Positions 35,558-46,500 of a DNA stretch of 64,000 nt are shown one piece after another. The notes beneath the pieces were generated by a model. That model was not told the DNA's origin, searched no databases, and was given only the letters and a program-made list of their open reading frames with translations. The DNA lies in the NCBI GenBank assembly GCA_021030905.1, contig JAGFMI010000009.1, positions 496,001-560,000 of the forward strand. The letters are read 5' to 3'. How positions within the stretch are numbered: position 1 is the stretch's first letter; each line of letters starts with the position of its first letter. This DNA comes from Pyrenula massariospora. Its lineage: Eukaryota > Ascomycota > Eurotiomycetes > Pyrenulales > Pyrenulaceae. The position numbers and the translations under genes were made by a program.

Positions 35558-36117
35558 GTAGGTAGGATAGCTTTCGGAGCCGCAATCCTTGTCAGAAAGC
35601 CTACATCGCGGACGTGAGGCGTATGTAGATTGACTTTGGTGTGGACGCAATCGAACAACCTCAGACCAAGCGCCTTGGAGCAAGGAGTAGGAAATTGTGT
35701 CGCGTCGAGGCTTCCACGTTTGCTTCCCAAGTCTGGTTCCGAAACATGATGGCGTAGAGAGCACTGGGAGTCAATGTCAACTAGGAGACAGTTTCATCTG
35801 ACTTAACCCGGTTAGAAATGTCAGTAGGCATTGAGATTCACCGGAAGTAGTGGTTTCTTCGTTTCTTCATTTCTTCGGCGGGGTCCTTGGCGGAAAAAGG
35901 GAACGCACGCACTTGGCTCGAAGTGGTCTAGTCCTGTCTTCTCAGGGAATGCAGCTTGGCGGAGGGCTTCGCTTCGAGAATTATGGCACCTCTCACGCTT
36001 TAATGTCAAATACTTCTCTCTACTCATCATACCTAGGTATTGAACTAGGGCCTGAAACTTAATTGTTCGTAGTCCCCATATTTTTAGATTGTCTACGTGC
36101 AACTTCACGTGGCAGCC
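35558..36117. other. Intergenic
   Basis: This is 0.56 kb upstream of the SF3B2 gene. No gene was recognised. Confidence 0.4.
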
Positions 36118-37875
36118 ATGGCTGCCGCCGCTGCGAAGCCTACTAAAAACCAGTTGCGAAGAGCAAAGAAAAAGGCCGCGAAAGAAACAGAGGTGAGCCG
36201 AGCCAATACAGGCCATGATGCACATTCACTCATACAATCGCAGTCTTCTTCGCAGCGTTCATCAGAGACACCGGTAAAAGCTGAGTCTCCTCCACCAAAG
36301 GAACCCACCACCAACGGAAATGTTACCACTGCAGATCGTGTCAAGATTGAAGATGGAGCCGATGGCTTTCTTGACGTCGGCAACCCCCTCTTTGATATGT
36401 ACAAGGATGTCATGGGCAGATTCGAAGAAGCCGACAAGGAAGATCCAGCCATAAAAGAGCCTGAAAAACCAGAAGTGTACTACGACGATGACGACGAGAT
36501 ACCAGACGAGGACGAGGAGAATGCCGCGCTCAAAGTCTCGAAAAAGAAAAGAAAAGAGCAAAGCAAGTTGTCGGTTGCGGAGCTGAAAGCGCTGGTCAGA
36601 AAGCCAGAGACCGTGGATTGGACGGATACTTCGGCATCAGACCCTCAATTGCTCGTACATATCAAAGCTTATCGAAACGTAGTGCCCGTCCCTCCACATT
36701 GGTCGCTGAAGCGAGAGTATCTCTCGTCGAAGCGAGGAGTGGAAAAGCCACCGTTCGCTCTGCCCAAGTTCATTCAAGAAACAGGCATAGCGGAAATGCG
36801 GGATGCGGTGCTCGAGAAGCAAGATCAAGCTAGTCTCAAACAGAAGCAACGCGAACGTGTTCAACCTAAAATGGGAAAGCTAGATATTGATTACCAAAAG
36901 CTTTACGAGGCATTCTTCAGGTTTCAGACGAAGCCGGAGCTGACACGATATGGTGAAGTCTATTATGAGGGCAAAGAGTATGAGACTAACTTGAGACATT
37001 TGCGGCCGGGAGAGCTAAGTGATGAACTCAAGGATGCCCTCAACATGCCACCCGGTGCTCCGCCTCCTTGGCTGATCAACCAACAGCGATTTGGTCCTCC
37101 ACCCTCATATCCCGCCTTGAAAATACCCGGTCTAAACGCTCCACCTCCACCCGGTGGCCAATGGGGCTTTCATCCTGGTGGATATGGTAAGCCTCCCGTG
37201 GACGAACAGACTAATCGGCCCCTTTACGGAGGAGACATATTTGGGGTTCTTCAAACTCAGCAGAACACACAGCAGGGAGAGCCAGTGGAGAGAGACTTGT
37301 GGGGCGAACTTCAAGAGCCAGAAGAAGAGTCCGAAGAAGAAGAAAGTGATGAGGAGGAAGAAGAGGCTGATGACGAAGAAGGTGGGACAGGCTTACAAAC
37401 GCCGAGCGGTCTGGAAACGCCAAGCGGGATGGCGTCTGCAGTGCCTTCAGAGTTTGCGGCGGCAGAGAGCGTATCAGAATTTGATCTTCGGAAGAGAAGA
37501 GGGACAGAGACTGAAGAGTCGTCCCATCCTCGGTCAGCATATCAAGTCCTACCGGAGCAACAAAGCCGGGTTCAGGGATTCTTTGGTGGTGATAGAACAT
37601 ACGACCTTAAAGCAGCTCAAAGCAATCTGCCAGTACTTGGGCAAGAGGAGAGTAGGAAGCGGAAGAAGCCCGGAGATGTTGACGTGTCGATGGATCCAGA
37701 AGCGCTACAAGCACACGATGGTATTAATAAGGACAATCTCAAGAACCTCTATGATGCACAGAGGAAGGCTGAAGAAAATCCAAATTGGGGATTTCAAGAA
37801 GACCTTAGTGACATGATTGCAAGCGAAAGTCGGAAGCGGCTAAAGAAGGACGAAGAGAGGCGAGGCAAGCGATGA
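36118..37875 (+). CDS. CUS1: Splicing factor 3B subunit 2 (Cus1/SAP145)
   Basis: This is a U2 snRNP SF3b component needed for branch-site recognition; in other species it binds SF3B4 and contacts pre-mRNA. The start is set at the ATG at 36118 (CAGCCATGG), giving 585 residues. The N-terminus is basic (PTKNQLRRAKKKAAKE). The DUF382 region spans about residues 155-280 and includes VPPHWSLKREYLSSKRGVEK and GIAEMRDAVLEKQDQ. The Pro-rich PSP domain follows at about 289-345 (LRPGELSDELKDALNMPPGA). An acidic Glu/Asp run and LQTPSGLETPSGMAS come next, then a charged C-terminus. A 51-nt in-frame GT-AG stretch at 36193-36243 may be an intron that is coding when retained; removing it would take out residues 26-42. 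Confidence 0.93.
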   Translation: MAAAAAKPTKNQLRRAKKKAAKETEVSRANTGHDAHSLIQSQSSSQRSSETPVKAESPPPKEPTTNGNVTTADRVKIEDGADGFLDVGNPLFDMYKDVMGRFEEADKEDPAIKEPEKPEVYYDDDDEIPDEDEENAALKVSKKKRKEQSKLSVAELKALVRKPETVDWTDTSASDPQLLVHIKAYRNVVPVPPHWSLKREYLSSKRGVEKPPFALPKFIQETGIAEMRDAVLEKQDQASLKQKQRERVQPKMGKLDIDYQKLYEAFFRFQTKPELTRYGEVYYEGKEYETNLRHLRPGELSDELKDALNMPPGAPPPWLINQQRFGPPPSYPALKIPGLNAPPPPGGQWGFHPGGYGKPPVDEQTNRPLYGGDIFGVLQTQQNTQQGEPVERDLWGELQEPEEESEEEESDEEEEEADDEEGGTGLQTPSGLETPSGMASAVPSEFAAAESVSEFDLRKRRGTETEESSHPRSAYQVLPEQQSRVQGFFGGDRTYDLKAAQSNLPVLGQEESRKRKKPGDVDVSMDPEALQAHDGINKDNLKNLYDAQRKAEENPNWGFQEDLSDMIASESRKRLKKDEERRGKR

Positions 37876-38263
37876 GCCTACAGATAGAGAATCAAGATGC
37901 TATCAAGACGCAAGTGGAGGTCTGACTAGGGACCCATTCTATCATAAGACTGGAGCGAAGTGTAGTTTCAACATCGAGCTCACAACACACGATTGTCACC
38001 ATCGCTCGCCCACGGCCACTGTTTCAATCTCGCCAGAGTGGGGTGAAGAATAAACGTGCTCCTGACATTGAAGGAGTTTTGATGACTGCCCCGATTAGGT
38101 TTAGCGCTTTTGTTTCCGACCGGGACTGAAAGTTTGATTTTGCTCTCTCCATCAGAGCCTCATCACCTGTGCCGCCCACAAACCACGTCAACACCACTGC
38201 TGTCAGTTCTATCCTTCCACACCAGAAAACCTCCCTTCGTGGACAGAGCTTGGGCAACACAAC
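37876..38263. other. Intergenic
   Basis: This is the 388-bp spacer upstream of the RS-rich gene. No other feature was seen. Confidence 0.4.
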
Positions 38264-40004
38264 ATGGATAGAGATGGTAGAAGAAGGTTCGTGAGCCTGG
38301 AGCCTTCTCCATGCACTTGTCGAATTTGCGGCCTCGTCGCAGCCCATCGAAAACTCCTTGTCCTGACTATTTCTCACCAGATACGATGACCGGTACGATG
38401 ATCGATATGATGACGAAGTGCATCATATTGGAAGAGGCGAAAGTTATCGGCCGGGAGGGTCGAGGCCACAAACAGACACCTGGAATAATCGTGGTGATGT
38501 AGATACCTACATCCCCAGTGGTCGTCCTTCAGAGCGACGACGGAGCCGTACCCCAGATCGGTATCGGCGGAGGTCTCGGAGTCCCGCTGGACGAGGAAGA
38601 GATGAGGCACACCACGCAAGGGCTCGCTCTCCGCCTCCGCGAAGGTATTCTCCAAGGCGTGATGACCGAGCAAGATCTCCCATTCGCCGTCGCTCACGGT
38701 CGCCTTACGGAGGCTACAGAAGTCCACCACCGATGAAGCGTCCCCGAGATCCTTCACCATACCGTCGCTCACCTCCGCCTATGAAGAGGGAACGACTGGC
38801 TTCACCCAGACGCTACGACCGTTCTCCACCGCGAAGAACATACTCGCCACGCAGAGAAGATACTCGATCATTCAGAGCCAGGTCAAGAACTCCTCCTCCA
38901 CGTCGCGATCCTTATGCAGATGATAACTGGAGACGACGCTCACCATCACCAAGGCCAGTACCGTCGGGACCAGGCTCCGCAGCTACTTCGCGCCGCTCCT
39001 CTCCGCCGATTCACCCAGATCGGATGAGCCTTGCTGGTTCCGGTCAAAGATCTCCTGCCTATGCGGCTCCGCGTCAGTATGATAAGTATGATAAGTACGA
39101 TTCCCGTCCTCCTCCGAGATCTCCGTATCGCGGTCGATCTCCTCGTCGTGAGCGCTCCCCTCCGCCTCCTCGACAACAATACGAGGAACAGCCACGCTCC
39201 TTTCCTGACCGCACACGTGATCCTTCTCCTCGGAACACCTACCGTCGAAACGGCGAAGCTGCACCTCCTCCAGATGGGCCAGCGTTTAGAAATGGGTACT
39301 CATCGCGTCCACCCCCTTCTGGACCGTCCCGTTCGTCCGAAGCTTCTTTCAGGTCTCCTCCCTCCGGCCCATCCTCTTCCATGTCTATGTCTGCTCATAC
39401 TCGAGCTCCCAATGCTCCTACAGGACCTGGTCCTACCGGCCCTCGCGGTCCGCCAGGTGGCTTCCGAGATGGGCAGCGTCGCGACTTCGGTGGTCCACCG
39501 CCCCCTCGCCGTGGACCCGCTCCCTATGCTCCTCCTCCGCGATCTTCTAGCTACGATAATCGTGATGGGCCGCCTGGTGGGCCTAGAGGAGGCTACCAAC
39601 GTGATCCTCAAGAAGCTCACCGCCCAAGCTTTAGCCGCGACCCGTCGGGTGGCCCTTCCCCCTTCCTGCGCCACAACAACAGTACCAGTACAACTTATCC
39701 TCGTACTCAGCGCTTCAATAATACTCCCAATTACCTTGCGACTGCGGAAAAGATCGTCCCAGGAGGAAAGGAGTTACCACCGCTGAACCCCGAACACGAG
39801 AAGCGCGCCAAACAACTGGAAGCTGATGCGGACAAAATACGTGAGATCATTGCAGAGAAGCAAAAGTTGAAGAGGGGGGCGATAAGGGACTGGGAGGATC
39901 GGGAAAGGGAGAGTGAGAGGGAAGGTCTCAAGAGCGAGCTAGCTGAGAGGCACCTAGAGAAGTTGACAGACGGGGAAGAAGGCGCTAGCGGCGCAGCTTT
40001 CTAG
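38264..40004 (+). CDS. Arg/Ser-rich (RS) protein, probable RNA-processing factor
   Basis: Two exons, 38264-38286 (only 23 nt) and 38381-40004, give 548 residues. The tiny first exon encodes MDRDGRRR and joins to YDDRYDDRYDDEVHHIGRG. Most of the protein is RS/RSP/PPR low-complexity sequence: RRRSRSPAGRGRDEAHHA, ARSPPPRRYSPRRDDRARS, repeated SPPPMKR. A Gly/Pro/Arg section (GGPPPPRRGPAPYAPPPR) follows. The only region likely to fold is C-terminal: GGKELPPLNPEHEKRAKQLE and a charged helix through IREIIAEKQKLKRG. RS domains of this kind usually mark splicing or mRNA-processing proteins in the nucleus. No RRM is present, so it is not a classical SR protein; I do not recognise the orthologue. Confidence 0.78.
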
Positions 40005-41137
40005 GTCAACGCAATGTCTTGGGAGAGCTCAAAACTCGAAGCTACCAAAAGCATCTCTTGAGTCCGGTGCAGCAGTTACAGGAGCCAACAGCCGCTATTT
40101 CCGGAGGGAAGGTACAGCAATGACGATCGTTTCAATCAGGAACGGACCCAAAGAACGTTTAGAATGGTTTATTATATTTCTTTGTGTTGGTTTCGGCACA
40201 GTCTAGCAGCAATTGCGGCGGAAAAGAGCATTTCTGGATACAAAAAGGAATGTTCTAGTCTTCTTGTGACTCCTTGCTTCTTACATTGTTATCCAATAGC
40301 GTTCTTGCAGACTAGCTTGAACTGTATACCAAAGGTCTGCATTTCTGGATTTGAGCGAAGCACATGCCTGCGGTTCTGGAGGACGTGGCAATGGTCGTAG
40401 CGGCTGTGGGATATGGCTCTCTTTCTCTCGTCAAAGTGACCTCGCGAGACGTGGCAAAGCTGGAACTCAGGTCCATGTCATAATTTGATCTACAGTCAAT
40501 GAAATTATTAACGAAGCTAGCACTTCAAGGTCGCATCATTTATTCTAACGGCGTGATCGTGACAAGCCGCTGAGGCCAACTTTTTTGGGCTGAACCCGTC
40601 TGCAGTGATCCAGTCTAAATATGACACCGCTTTCAACGTCTGGCAGTAGCCCTGATACCGATAAATATGATTCACAATGCAACAGAAAATGCTTTATATG
40701 TCGGGTCGGCTCGAGAATCTTCCCATGGTTAAATTGCAGCTCATCCCCACTCTACTACCTAAGGTACGGGCTGCCTCACGCAAGAATTATTTTCCGGACG
40801 AGGGGAGAATTTCCAACCAACAGCCATTTTGATTTGGCATTTGCCCTTCTATCCGAATAACTTTGCTCCCACCATCATCTACTTACTTGCTTAGACAGTT
40901 GTAGAGGCTCAGAACAGTAGCCTCTTTTGTCACGGCGCGATAGAGCCCGCAGTGGATTCGCCCTTGGATGGACCAACGATGTCAAAGTAGTTCAAGACCC
41001 TTGTGGGGACCGTATATATGTAGGCAGACTCCACTAAGATGTAAGTACAATTCTTGATATCTCATTTTTTTAATGTAATCTCCTACTTTTTTCTTCAATT
41101 CTTTACACTCAAAGAGTCCCTTTCCCTATCTGCCACA
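40005..41137. promoter_or_regulatory. Intergenic with TATA-like element before CE16 gene
   Basis: TATATAT at 41013-41019 lies about 120 bp upstream of the esterase start at 41138, a plausible TATA box. A 79-codon open frame at 40621-40860 has no recognisable domain. No other gene was seen. Confidence 0.4.
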
Positions 41138-42054
41138 ATGCGCCCCTTCCCCTTCCTCCTCCCCCTCGTCCCCTTCGCCCACGCCCAAACCCTCAGAAAC
41201 CTCATAACCTTCGGCGACTCCTACTCTCAAACGGGCTTTGACTCCAACCTCACCCTTGCCTCCACGGACAACATCCTGGGTAACCCCCCCTACCCCGGCT
41301 GGACCACCTCGGGCGGCCCCAATTGGATCGACTACCTCCTCACCAAGTACAACTCCTCCCTCACCCTGTCCTACAACTTCGCGTACGGCGGCGCGACCGT
41401 CGACTCGGCGCTCGTGCAGCCGTACGAGGATAGCGTGATCAGCCTCGTCGGGCAGGTGTACGAGTTCGAGAACAGCATCGCGAGCCAGCCCGAAGAAGCA
41501 GCATGGACGAGCGAGGACACGCTGTTTGCGAGCTGGATCGGGGTCAATGACGTGGGGATGAGCTGGTGGCTGTCCAACGAGACAGATGTGTTGAACGCGG
41601 TGTTTGATCAGCTGTTCGCTCAGGTGCAGATCTTGTACGGGGCTGGGGCGAGGAATTTTGCGTTTTTGAACGTCCCGCGTAAGTCTCTTGCCGTATCATC
41701 GCCGTTGAATATTGTGCTGACCGGAACTAAGCGACCGACCGCTCCCCCTACGCCATATCCCTCGGCGCGTCCAGCGGCCTAAAGCCCATCATCGCGCTCT
41801 GGAACTCGGAACTCAGCGACCGCGTCTCAGGTTTCCTCTCTTCCCACCCCGACGCGAGCGCGAAGGTGGTCGACACGCAGGGTCCGTTCAATGCGGTCCT
41901 GGACGCCGATGCGACGGCTGCGGCGTGCTATAATGCGGATGGTGTCACGTGCGCGTGGTGGAACGACTATCACCCGGCCATGGCGACACACGATAAAGTC
42001 GCCGCGGCGGTTGCGGAGGCGGTGCCGGGGTTCTTCACCACGGATGGAAGCTGA
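41138..42054 (+). CDS. Secreted GDSL/CE16-type acetylesterase
   Basis: This is a GDSL-type hydrolase resembling CE16 acetyl esterases, which remove acetyl groups from plant cell-wall sugars or oligosaccharides. Two exons, 41138-41678 and 41732-42054, give 287 residues. The signal peptide is MRPFPFLLPLVPFAHAQ. Block I FGDSYSQTG places the nucleophile at S28; GGPNWIDYL and SYNFAYGGATVDS follow, GVND is block III, and DYHPAM near the C-terminus supplies catalytic D259 and H261. The coding sequence is GC-rich in the third codon position compared with its neighbours. The intron is supported because it joins FLNVP to PTDRSPYAI in frame; reading through would stop early. Confidence 0.9.
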
Positions 42055-43086
42055 AGGGGTTGCTTTGGGTTAGGGCGTGGAAGAGATGGATGGTTTATAG
42101 AGACTTTCCTGGATGGTTCAGTACTCAATGTGGTATCCCAACCGTAGTGGTTTCGACATATTTTCTCGATATTACATTCAGTCCAACGCTTTCACTCCTT
42201 CGACGCCACCTCTAAATAATTATGCCGGATACACCTCATCTAAGACAATCATCGCTAAGCGCGCAAAGCAGAGTGCCCTCAACTAGAATCCCAACAATCC
42301 TATATAGCTTCTCCGTGCCACAAATACCCCAGCTCTGGAGCCCCGTCATTCTCCGAGACAAGAACGACCTTCGTCCAATCGCTTCCCAACGTCTTCATGC
42401 AGGAACAACCAACTGATCCTCTCTCACAAGCTGCGGGTGCTCCTGCATGTTGTCGTGCCGCTTGATCCTATACGTCCCATTACTTTCTTGCTTGCTGACT
42501 ATGAATGGACCGGCGGGCTGGGGCTGCCCGGGGATGACGAGGTAGACTACTTCTCCCACGTTATAGAGAGGTCGAGTTGGGTTAGATGAACATGAGCCCA
42601 GACACTACAGGCAGCTAGTTGCCTAAACGTGGAGTAAAAATGTAGACTCGATCTCTGCTAGCTGTTCAGTCGCGGAAACAATCCAGGCTTCACCGCGCTG
42701 ACCTTCCCAACGATGTGACCCGTTATCTGTATCGATATTTTACCGTGCTATGCACAAGGTTGGCTTATGAAGTATCATTAGGCTGAAGAATCATCGATTT
42801 AGGACGGTTTGAACAACGCCTTGCCTCCTCTACAAGGTCCCTTGGAGGATCAGTCAACCGCTGAGAAGCCTCCTACGGTACGAAAATGATCGAGATAAGG
42901 CTGAAACGGGCTAGGTGCGGTTTCTTTTCTTTTTTTTTTTTTTTGCTGTTCTAAATAAAGGTGTGTCCAGGCAGTCGTCCAAACCAGGGAACGTCCAGAT
43001 AGCAAAGCTCGAACAAGGCTCAACGATCGGTTCCATTAAACTTCTTCAGGCTTCTGCCTTATTCCTACGATAATGCTCCATTCATC
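42055..43086. other. Intergenic
   Basis: This 1-kb stretch contains a poly-T run at about 42925-42944. No gene was recognised. Confidence 0.4.
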
Positions 43087-45316
43087 ATGGGTCCGACGAT
43101 GAGTTTCTCCGGCGTCGAAGACTTAAAAACTATGCCGCCCTCAATTGGAGGATCTACAAACCCCACCCATCCAGACAGGCTCTCCACGCAACCCCACGAG
43201 ATCCTCACAGCTGTGATCCACAATGTTAGTCTCCCGCCGGTCTTCGCCCAAAGCTGCCCTAGAATCTAATTAATGCAATCTATCCATCTAGATTTCCGCG
43301 AAGCAAGGCCTGAAGAATCTCTGCCTTGTCTCCAAGCTCCTCCACAGCCTCGCTACGCCATTTCTGTACGAATGTCTCGAGATCGAATGTCCTGAAGGTT
43401 ACAAACCTCGGTTTTCAATTCTAAAGCACTTCGCTTCCAAAACTCAGCATCCTATCGAATTTGGCTGGAAGCTCAGATACATTCGGGAACTAGCTGTCGT
43501 GACAAGATTTGAAGGTTTTAGGAAAGAGGCCGACTGCTGGCACAATAGATATAAAAAAGATGATGATGAGGAGAGCACGGCGTCCGATCCTACGTGGCCG
43601 GAGGATTGTAAACACCAACGCGCTACTTCAGTCTGTTCTGACGAAAACGACAACGATCATGATGATGAAGACGAGTGCGAATGTGATAGATGCTTGGGCT
43701 GGTGTAAGCCAGCATTCCACGAACGTCACTTTGAAACATTTTGTTCCGAGCTTCCTGAAAATTCTTTGCGAAGCTTCCGGTACGTACTTGTCTTTATGAT
43801 CTTGCGCATCTTCTTCCTGTTCTTGTTTTTTGCTGACGGATCTACTAGGTGGGAACTCGGCACATGTGTACCTAAATCCATCCTAGGCCGCCACGGCTAC
43901 CTCAACAAGCACCAAACTCAGATCGAGAAGCTTGCACTTATCACGGCTGGTGTTTTCGATCATACGATCGAGGGCCAGCATGCCTCCGACCTGAACACCT
44001 ACGACCTGACCAACTTCGGTAAGATTCGAGAATTCTCATGGATCGCACCCCGTTCTAAGGAGGATCTCGAGGTTTTAAGAGACTGCTTGACCGTAAATGC
44101 GAAACACCTGGATGCTCTCTATCTTGATTTGATAGACTGGCATAGACTCGACTTTTATTGGTATAAATACTATACATACCCCCGGGACGATGGCATTCGA
44201 CAAAAGAACTTCTTTGCGGAGCACATCCTTCGTATTCCTCTCAATTCCGGTCAGAAAAACCAAGGTCTCTTATTTCCCAATCTGCGGAGCCTTTCCCTTT
44301 GCCAAGTGTCTTTTCGTCCAGCGATCAGCCACTTTCCAAGTACATTTTCCATGTTCCAGTTGAGACATCTTAAGCTCTTTAATTGCCTGAGAATGTCGGA
44401 TTTGCTGGACTTTCTCACTAAATCCCGACAAGTTTTACATTTGAAGTCTCTAGAGTTGACCAGCAACAATGGGACCGGTGAATGCGGGCATGCATTTGGA
44501 TTGGATATCAAGGTTGCTCCCTTCTTGCTCAAGCTCTCAGGTCTTCGTACTTTGTATATTTCTCTGCCGGGGGTAGTAGGGGATGACATTTTTGGAGCAA
44601 TCAACACGCATTCGGATACTCTTGAGCGTGTTGTAGTTCACACGCGATATTGGGGACATAGCACTGAAGAGACTTTATATAAGAGGGGACCGGAAGGCGC
44701 TCTGATTCGCATCCCATATCTCGAAGAGCTCTTAACGAGCCAGAAATGTGTAGTCTTGGGCACCCGAGGCGCATTTGATGTCATAGTAAGTAAAATGCTG
44801 TCATTGAGAAGTATCTGTAAGGCGGAGTATCAGACATCGTGGCAGATCATCTTGTGAGCTAGATGAGTGCGAGCGCTAATTATCAGATGTGACAACATTT
44901 CCAATATTCAGCGTTGCCAGAAATCAATCACTGACTACTGAACATAGCAATCGTCCCTCGAACGGTTCTCCGAGAACATCTCATGCCAAATTTTGCACCT
45001 CCGAGTGTCCGGGGACTTCCTCACCATGCGTAATCCCAACAAAGATTACGTCTCACGCGATAATCTTGACAAGTTTGCGGACTGGATCTTTGGCCCCGAC
45101 GGCGCTCCCGGGCTCCTTGTCCTCGCGTACGGAGATTTCGCCTTCCGCGATCAGTTCAAGAAGCACAACGTGCTCTACTGCCGGAACAAGGTTATCGGAG
45201 AGGGCGGGACGTCCTGCCATTTCAGGACCCTTGATCGGAGGACTGACTGGGCGCTCTGGGATTTGGTGGAGGAGAACATGGGTGCTCTTTCGGCCTGTCC
45301 TTACAAATCAATGTAA
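43087..45316 (+). CDS. F-box-like / leucine-rich-type protein
   Basis: Four exons, 43087-43224, 43292-43779, 43849-44785 and 44948-45316, give 643 residues, all in phase. An F-box-like start spans the first intron: LSTQPHEILTAVIHN then ISAKQGLKNLCLVSKLLHSL and ATPFLYECLEI, the usual fungal F-box pattern. A linker contains acidic and Cys-rich DEDECECDRCLGWC. The middle holds leucine-rich, LRR-like strands: LLFPNLRSLSLCQVSF, LRHLKLFNC, LHLKSLELTSNNGT and LRTLYISLPG. It is probably a substrate adaptor of an SCF ubiquitin ligase; the target is unknown. The last intron, 162 nt, is longer than usual, so that junction is less certain. Confidence 0.75.
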
Positions 45317-46500
45317 CGAGTAGAGCGCTGGTTTTGAACGTCAGCGTCAATAACATTTAGAGGGCAGATACAAACGATGGAGTCTTCCGAGGACCTCGAG
45401 CGTCACCAAAAATGAGTGTTGTAACCTTCCACCTTCGCCATTACATCTTCATTAGAAAAGGCAAGAAGTCTTCTCTAAATCCTCGACCAAGCTAATCCCA
45501 CACCATGCGCAGCAAGCCTACTATAACTTGAAAACAAGGACTCTGGAAATTACACTTTAATGTCAAATATATAGAGTCAGACTTAACACTTATATAATTT
45601 GTACAAGACTTTTCTATTTCGATACTATTACCAGATTTCCTCATCATGCATGGTCTAGCGCCAGGACCAGTACACCTTCCTCTAGCACCTCCTGCACAGA
45701 TGAGCTCTTGGTATATATAAGCATCGAGAAACATCTTTTGTCCAATATCCCCAGTGCAAAATCTTGAGGCCCTTTCTGCGTGCGTTCAGCAATGGCCGAC
45801 ATGACAGTAAGATGGCCATGCTCGACGTCAAGAATATGCAAAACTTCAGTCATATTGGCTGATATATGAGATTGACTGCCACGACGTTTGAACAGATCCA
45901 TTTCAAGATAGCAATAAAGTCATTCGATTGTACCGTAAGTTGTCGGATCGACGATCTCGTACTCTTCTGGCTTGGGTGCAGTCAGTCTAGCATGAATAGA
46001 CGTCCTATATGGGTCCTAAACATAAGTACGGAATCACAGTGAAATGGGAAAATCCCTAGCATGTCAACCTCAAGACCCCACTCCTGGATAAGCAACCATT
46101 GAAGGCCTTGCGCTGGTAGGAATGTCCAGCAGCATTACCAGTGGAAGGGCTGCAAAATGGTGATAAGGCCGGAAACGAGACTTGGTCAAGTCTTGAAAGC
46201 CTGAAACAAGACTGACCTGTATCAGAATTTGGATGACTTGGTCTGAACAGGATTTATTTCCGCCAGGGAAGGTTTCCTTCTAGCTATATTGCAAAAGCGA
46301 CTAGCGACCCGACTAGTGGCGAACACCTTAATGAAATTGTAAATAATGAGATTTTTTTAGCGATAGTGAGATTGATCTATATTTGGTAGATAGTTTATTT
46401 TAGTCCATCCTGATATTGGCGATTAGTGATGAGATCAAGTCTAGAGGGATCGGAACTTTAATTTGTGGTGTAATCGATAATCAGGCTTCATATTACGCTT
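45317..46500. other. Intergenic, 3' flanks
   Basis: This is AT-richer sequence between the F-box-like gene (+) and the first permease (-), which converge. No gene was recognised. Confidence 0.4.

Noticed and set aside
36097-36117. SF3B2 start upstream of 36118
   Set aside because: The upstream extension begins at a non-ATG codon; the ATG at 36118 has a good context and fits the family N-terminus.
38418-38520. Start of the RS-rich gene inside exon 2
   Set aside because: An upstream small exon supplies an ATG and joins in phase, giving a better N-terminus.
42925-42944. Poly-T run
   Set aside because: A simple homopolymer, not a specific element; no retroposed copy was found next to it.
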